Source of the DNA: Paracoccaceae bacterium
GTDB taxonomy: Bacteria > Pseudomonadota > Alphaproteobacteria > Rhodobacterales > Rhodobacteraceae
DNA length: 8,087 bases
Assembly: GCA_003565055.1 (NCBI GenBank)
Contig: PXDM01000493.1
Location: 1-8,087, forward strand
Reading direction: 5' to 3'
A program made the position numbers and the translations under genes. The notes beneath the pieces are model-generated. The model saw only the letters and a program-made list of their open reading frames with translations. It searched no databases and had not been told where the DNA came from. The stretch's first letter is position 1, and each line of letters opens with the position of its first letter. This document shows positions 6,436 through 8,087 of the stretch, one piece after another.

Positions 6436-6887
6436 TGCGCAGGCAGGTTCAGCTCCTCGCGCTTGCCGGCTCCCTTGGCCTCCTGCTCGGGGCGCTTGCT
6501 TTTGAGCATTTCGGCAATATGGCCCCATGCCCGCTTTGCATCTGGCAGCGCTGGCCGCATGTTGTGGCGCTGGCCGGGGTGGGCGCGCTTTGGCTGGGGG
6601 GCACGGTGTTCGCGTCGATCGGGGCCGCGGGGGCGGCGACGTCGGGCGGAATTGCGGTGTATCACACAGGCGTCGAGCGCGGCTGGTGGCCGGGACCGTC
6701 GTCTTGCGCGGTTGGTGATGTCAGCGGGCTGAGCGCTGAAGAGGTGCTGGCCCAGATCATGGCGGCTCCGGTCGTGCGCTGCGACGAGGTGCCGTGGGAG
6801 ATGCTGGGCCTGTCCATGGCAAGCTGGAACGCGGTCGCGTCATTCGGCATTGCCGCGCTCTGGTTGCTCAGCCTGCGTTTGCGTTAA
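6435..6887 (+). CDS. dsbB: Disulfide bond formation protein B (DsbB)
   Basis: DsbB is the inner-membrane quinone reductase that re-oxidises periplasmic DsbA. The 150-residue protein shows the two required cysteine pairs: Cys32-Pro-Leu-Cys35 followed by IWQRW after the first membrane helix, and Cys91 with Cys116 in the second periplasmic loop. The pairs correspond to Cys41/Cys44 and Cys104/Cys130 of E. coli DsbB. Four membrane helices are visible at about 7-23, 42-60, 62-78 and 128-147. The YHTGVERGWW segment before Cys91 is typical of the shorter alphaproteobacterial form. The ATG at 6435 overlaps the dedA stop (TGATG). The open frame extends upstream to 6168, but that part lies inside dedA in another frame and is rejected. 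The ribosome site is weak, which fits coupling to dedA. Its TAA lies in the TTAA shared with usg. Confidence 0.94.
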   Translation: MRRQVQLLALAGSLGLLLGALAFEHFGNMAPCPLCIWQRWPHVVALAGVGALWLGGTVFASIGAAGAATSGGIAVYHTGVERGWWPGPSSCAVGDVSGLSAEEVLAQIMAAPVVRCDEVPWEMLGLSMASWNAVASFGIAALWLLSLRLR

Positions 6888-7183
6888 TGCAGCCTGAGGT
6901 CGCGGCGTGAGAATTTGCCGACCTCGAACTCACCTACCACATGCCGCCATTCTCCGGCCGAGAGCCGTTTGCGATGCGTGAAACGCACGCTGTGCAGGGG
7001 GCCTTCGATACTGTCATGCCAGAATTCGATGAATTCAAACAGGCGCGGGTAGTCTGGTGCGAGATCGTAATCCTGCCAGACAAAACTGTTGAGCACATGC
7101 GTATGGTCTGGCATCCGGTAGATCATTTCGGCTGTGGTCAGACCATAGCCCTTGAGCATCAGTTCGGTTTCACGTGTTTCCAT
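6884..7183 (-). CDS. usg: Usg family protein
   Basis: This is a 99-residue soluble protein. The core reads LKGYGLTTAEMIYRMPDH, then NSFVWQDYDLAPDYP, an FEFIEFWH segment and GPLHSVRF, which match my memory of the Usg family (Pfam Usg), first named from an open frame in the Caulobacter trp region and restricted mainly to Alphaproteobacteria. Its biochemical function is unknown. The charged, aromatic sequence has no signal peptide or membrane helix and no cysteine. The ATG at 7183 is well supported: AGAGGTGA on the minus strand (7194-7187) gives an excellent ribosome site. The gene is convergent with dsbB, sharing TTAA at 6884-6887, and divergent from gyrA. No trp gene is in the window, so any link to tryptophan synthesis is not supported here. 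Confidence 0.88.
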   Translation of the reverse strand: METRETELMLKGYGLTTAEMIYRMPDHTHVLNSFVWQDYDLAPDYPRLFEFIEFWHDSIEGPLHSVRFTHRKRLSAGEWRHVVGEFEVGKFSRRDLRLH

Positions 7184-7216
7184 CAGTCACCTCTTCTTTC
7201 GCCCCCTCCTGAAAGA

Positions 7217-7244
7217 ATCATGCCAGAGAGATGATAATTTTCAA
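7217..7244 (-). promoter_or_regulatory. Candidate usg promoter
   Basis: On the minus strand TTGAAA (7244-7239; 5 of 6 match to the -35 consensus) is followed by 16 nt and CATGAT (7222-7217; 4 of 6 match to the -10 consensus). The predicted start near 7210 gives a leader of about 27 nt carrying the AGAGGTGA ribosome site. The -35 box lies inside a 13-bp palindrome. This is a motif match only. Confidence 0.45.
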
Positions 7245-7250
7245 TGAAAA
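7238..7250. promoter_or_regulatory. 13-bp palindrome, candidate operator
   Basis: TTTTCA (7238-7243) and TGAAAA (7245-7250) are perfect inverted repeats around one central A. They stand in an AT-rich patch of an otherwise GC-rich region and cover the -35 box of the candidate usg promoter. I do not recognise the site as a standard Fur, Irr or RirA box. A short AT-rich palindrome can also arise by chance. Confidence 0.3.
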
Positions 7251-7342
7251 CATGTTGTTGGCACTTGACGGGCGTGGCTGCCAGAAGCGTGGGGAAAGCG
7301 GCATTGCACCCCATATCATGGTTCTGATAGAGTGTTGCAAAC

Positions 7343-7359
7343 CACATCTAGAGGATGTG
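7343..7359 (+). other. Small hairpin in the gyrA leader
   Basis: CACATC (7343-7348) pairs perfectly with GATGTG (7354-7359) around a TAGAG loop. It ends 19 nt before the gyrA start and 10 nt before its GAGGA ribosome site. A 6-bp stem is weak by itself. It could influence the leader, or it could be chance. Confidence 0.3.
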
Positions 7360-7378
7360 CGCAGCCTGTGAGGATAAC

Positions 7379-8087
7379 GTGAGCGACGCCCCGGAAAGCC
7401 CTGAAAACATGGACGAAAACCCGCCCTCCAACCCTGGCGGACCGAGCGTTTCGATCACGCAGGAAATGCGCGCGTCTTACCTCGATTACGCGATGAGCGT
7501 GATTGTCAGCCGCGCGATCCCTGACCTGCGGGACGGCTTAAAACCTGTGCATCGGCGTATTCTTTATGCAATGCATGAATCCGGCAATACGCATGACAAG
7601 CCCTATCGCAAATCCGCGCGCGCTGTGGGTGATGTGATGGGGAAATATCACCCGCATGGCGACAGCGCGATCTATGACGCGCTGGTGCGGATGGCGCAGC
7701 CGTTTTCGATGTCGCTGAAGCTGCTGGACGGGCAGGGCAATTTCGGCTCGATGGATGGCGATAACGCGGCGGCCATGCGCTATACCGAAGTGCGGATGGA
7801 TAAATCTGCGGCCTATCTGCTCGCCGATATCGACAAGGACACAGTCGATTTTCAGGACAATTATGACGGGCGGGACCGCGAGCCGACGGTGCTGCCCGCG
7901 CGCTTTCCGAATATGCTGGTCAATGGCGCGGGCGGGATTGCGGTCGGGATGGCCACGAATATCCCGCCGCATAATCTCGGCGAGGTGATCGATGCGACGC
8001 TGGCGCTGATCGAAAACCCCGATCTGAGCAGTGCGGATCTGATCGAGTACGTGCCTGCGCCGGATTTCCCCACAGGCGGGATCATTC
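7379..8087 (+). CDS. gyrA: DNA gyrase subunit A, N-terminal part (3' end outside window)
   Basis: The first 236 codons of GyrA are present and open to the right edge. GyrA cuts and rejoins DNA in the A2B2 gyrase that introduces negative supercoils. The winged-helix core is clear: SYLDYAMSVIVSRAIPDLRDGLKPVHRRIL, described here by its key block from about residue 38, then GKYHPHGDSAIYD and the active-site Tyr135 in AAAMRYTE, equal to E. coli Tyr122. Ser96 and Asp100 correspond to E. coli Ser83 and Asp87, so both quinolone-resistance positions carry the usual sensitive residues. The GTG start at 7379 has GAGGA (7370-7374) four bases upstream. ATG at 7409 is possible but has a poorer ribosome site. 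The N-terminus is about 13 residues longer than in E. coli, acidic and Pro-rich. No frameshift is seen. The lack of an N-terminal insert and the HGDSAIYD context fit GyrA rather than ParC. Confidence 0.97.
   Translation, partial: MSDAPESPENMDENPPSNPGGPSVSITQEMRASYLDYAMSVIVSRAIPDLRDGLKPVHRRILYAMHESGNTHDKPYRKSARAVGDVMGKYHPHGDSAIYDALVRMAQPFSMSLKLLDGQGNFGSMDGDNAAAMRYTEVRMDKSAAYLLADIDKDTVDFQDNYDGRDREPTVLPARFPNMLVNGAGGIAVGMATNIPPHNLGEVIDATLALIENPDLSSADLIEYVPAPDFPTGGII

Larger units (their letters stand above)
7184..7378. promoter_or_regulatory. Divergent usg/gyrA control region
   Basis: These 195 non-coding bases hold the usg promoter and leader on the left and the gyrA leader on the right. A gyrA promoter must lie here but is not clear. 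TTGGCA (7258-7263) and TTGACG (7265-7270) are good -35 boxes without a matching -10 at 16-18 nt, while TATCAT (7314-7319) is a good -10 without a matching -35. A small hairpin at 7343-7359 sits in the gyrA leader. Confidence 0.5.

Noticed and set aside
6941..7234. Plus-strand open frame of 97 codons opposite usg
   Set aside because: It is antisense to usg, which has a strong ribosome site and clear family motifs, and the frame runs past usg into its promoter.
7664..7678. Quinolone-resistance change in gyrA
   Set aside because: Ser96 and Asp100, equal to E. coli Ser83 and Asp87, are the usual sensitive residues, so no resistance mutation is visible.
1..8087. tRNA, CRISPR array, insertion sequence or prophage signals
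   Set aside because: No cloverleaf with a TTCGA-type arm, no regularly spaced direct repeats and no transposase, integrase or terminal inverted repeats were seen while reading both strands.

Overview
The window is GC-rich and reads as alphaproteobacterial chromosome, most likely Rhodobacteraceae (Rhodobacterales). The reasons are the GyrA N-terminus, an Usg protein, a short DsbB paired with a DedA/YqaA-type protein, a MlaE with an N-terminal STAS domain, and an intergenic hairpin followed by a GGGATATTTTTA string that I remember from roseobacter-type genomes. The family assignment is an inference from gene style; no search was run. It looks like core chromosome: no tRNA, rRNA, insertion sequence, CRISPR array or integrase is visible.

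Layout. (1) Bases 1-1355, minus strand: a GSCFA-domain protein followed, through an ATGA stop/start overlap, by a partial protein with an SGNH-like GNSH motif that runs off the left edge. A good sigma70-type promoter lies just upstream and fixes the GSCFA start. (2) Bases 1503-5782, plus strand: a tight four-gene MCE-type lipid-transport operon made of a STAS-MlaE permease, the MlaF ATPase, a very long MlaD-like MCE protein and a PqiC-like lipoprotein. Junctions are 3 nt, 3 nt and a 4-nt overlap. (3) Bases 5783-5856: a short spacer with a perfect 7-bp hairpin and a T-run. (4) Bases 5857-6887, plus strand: a DedA/YqaA-type membrane protein overlapping dsbB by 1 nt. (5) Bases 6884-7183, minus strand: usg, convergent with dsbB, the two stop codons sharing one TTAA. 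(6) Bases 7184-7378: divergent control region. (7) Bases 7379 to the right edge, plus strand: the 5' part of gyrA.

How the genes work together. The four-gene operon should encode an inner-membrane ABC complex (MlaE/MlaF with a built-in MlaB-like domain), an MCE ring anchored in the inner membrane with a long helical periplasmic extension, and a probable outer-membrane lipoprotein. No mlaA or mlaC is present here. The composition therefore resembles a Mla/Pqi hybrid that may span the envelope directly rather than use a soluble shuttle. dedA and dsbB are both envelope genes (lipid handling and periplasmic disulfide formation). I found no convincing wholly new system. The points most worth a second look are the long MlaD extension, the apparent Tat-type lipoprotein signal on the PqiC-like protein, the GSCFA/GNSH gene pair and the intergenic repeat.
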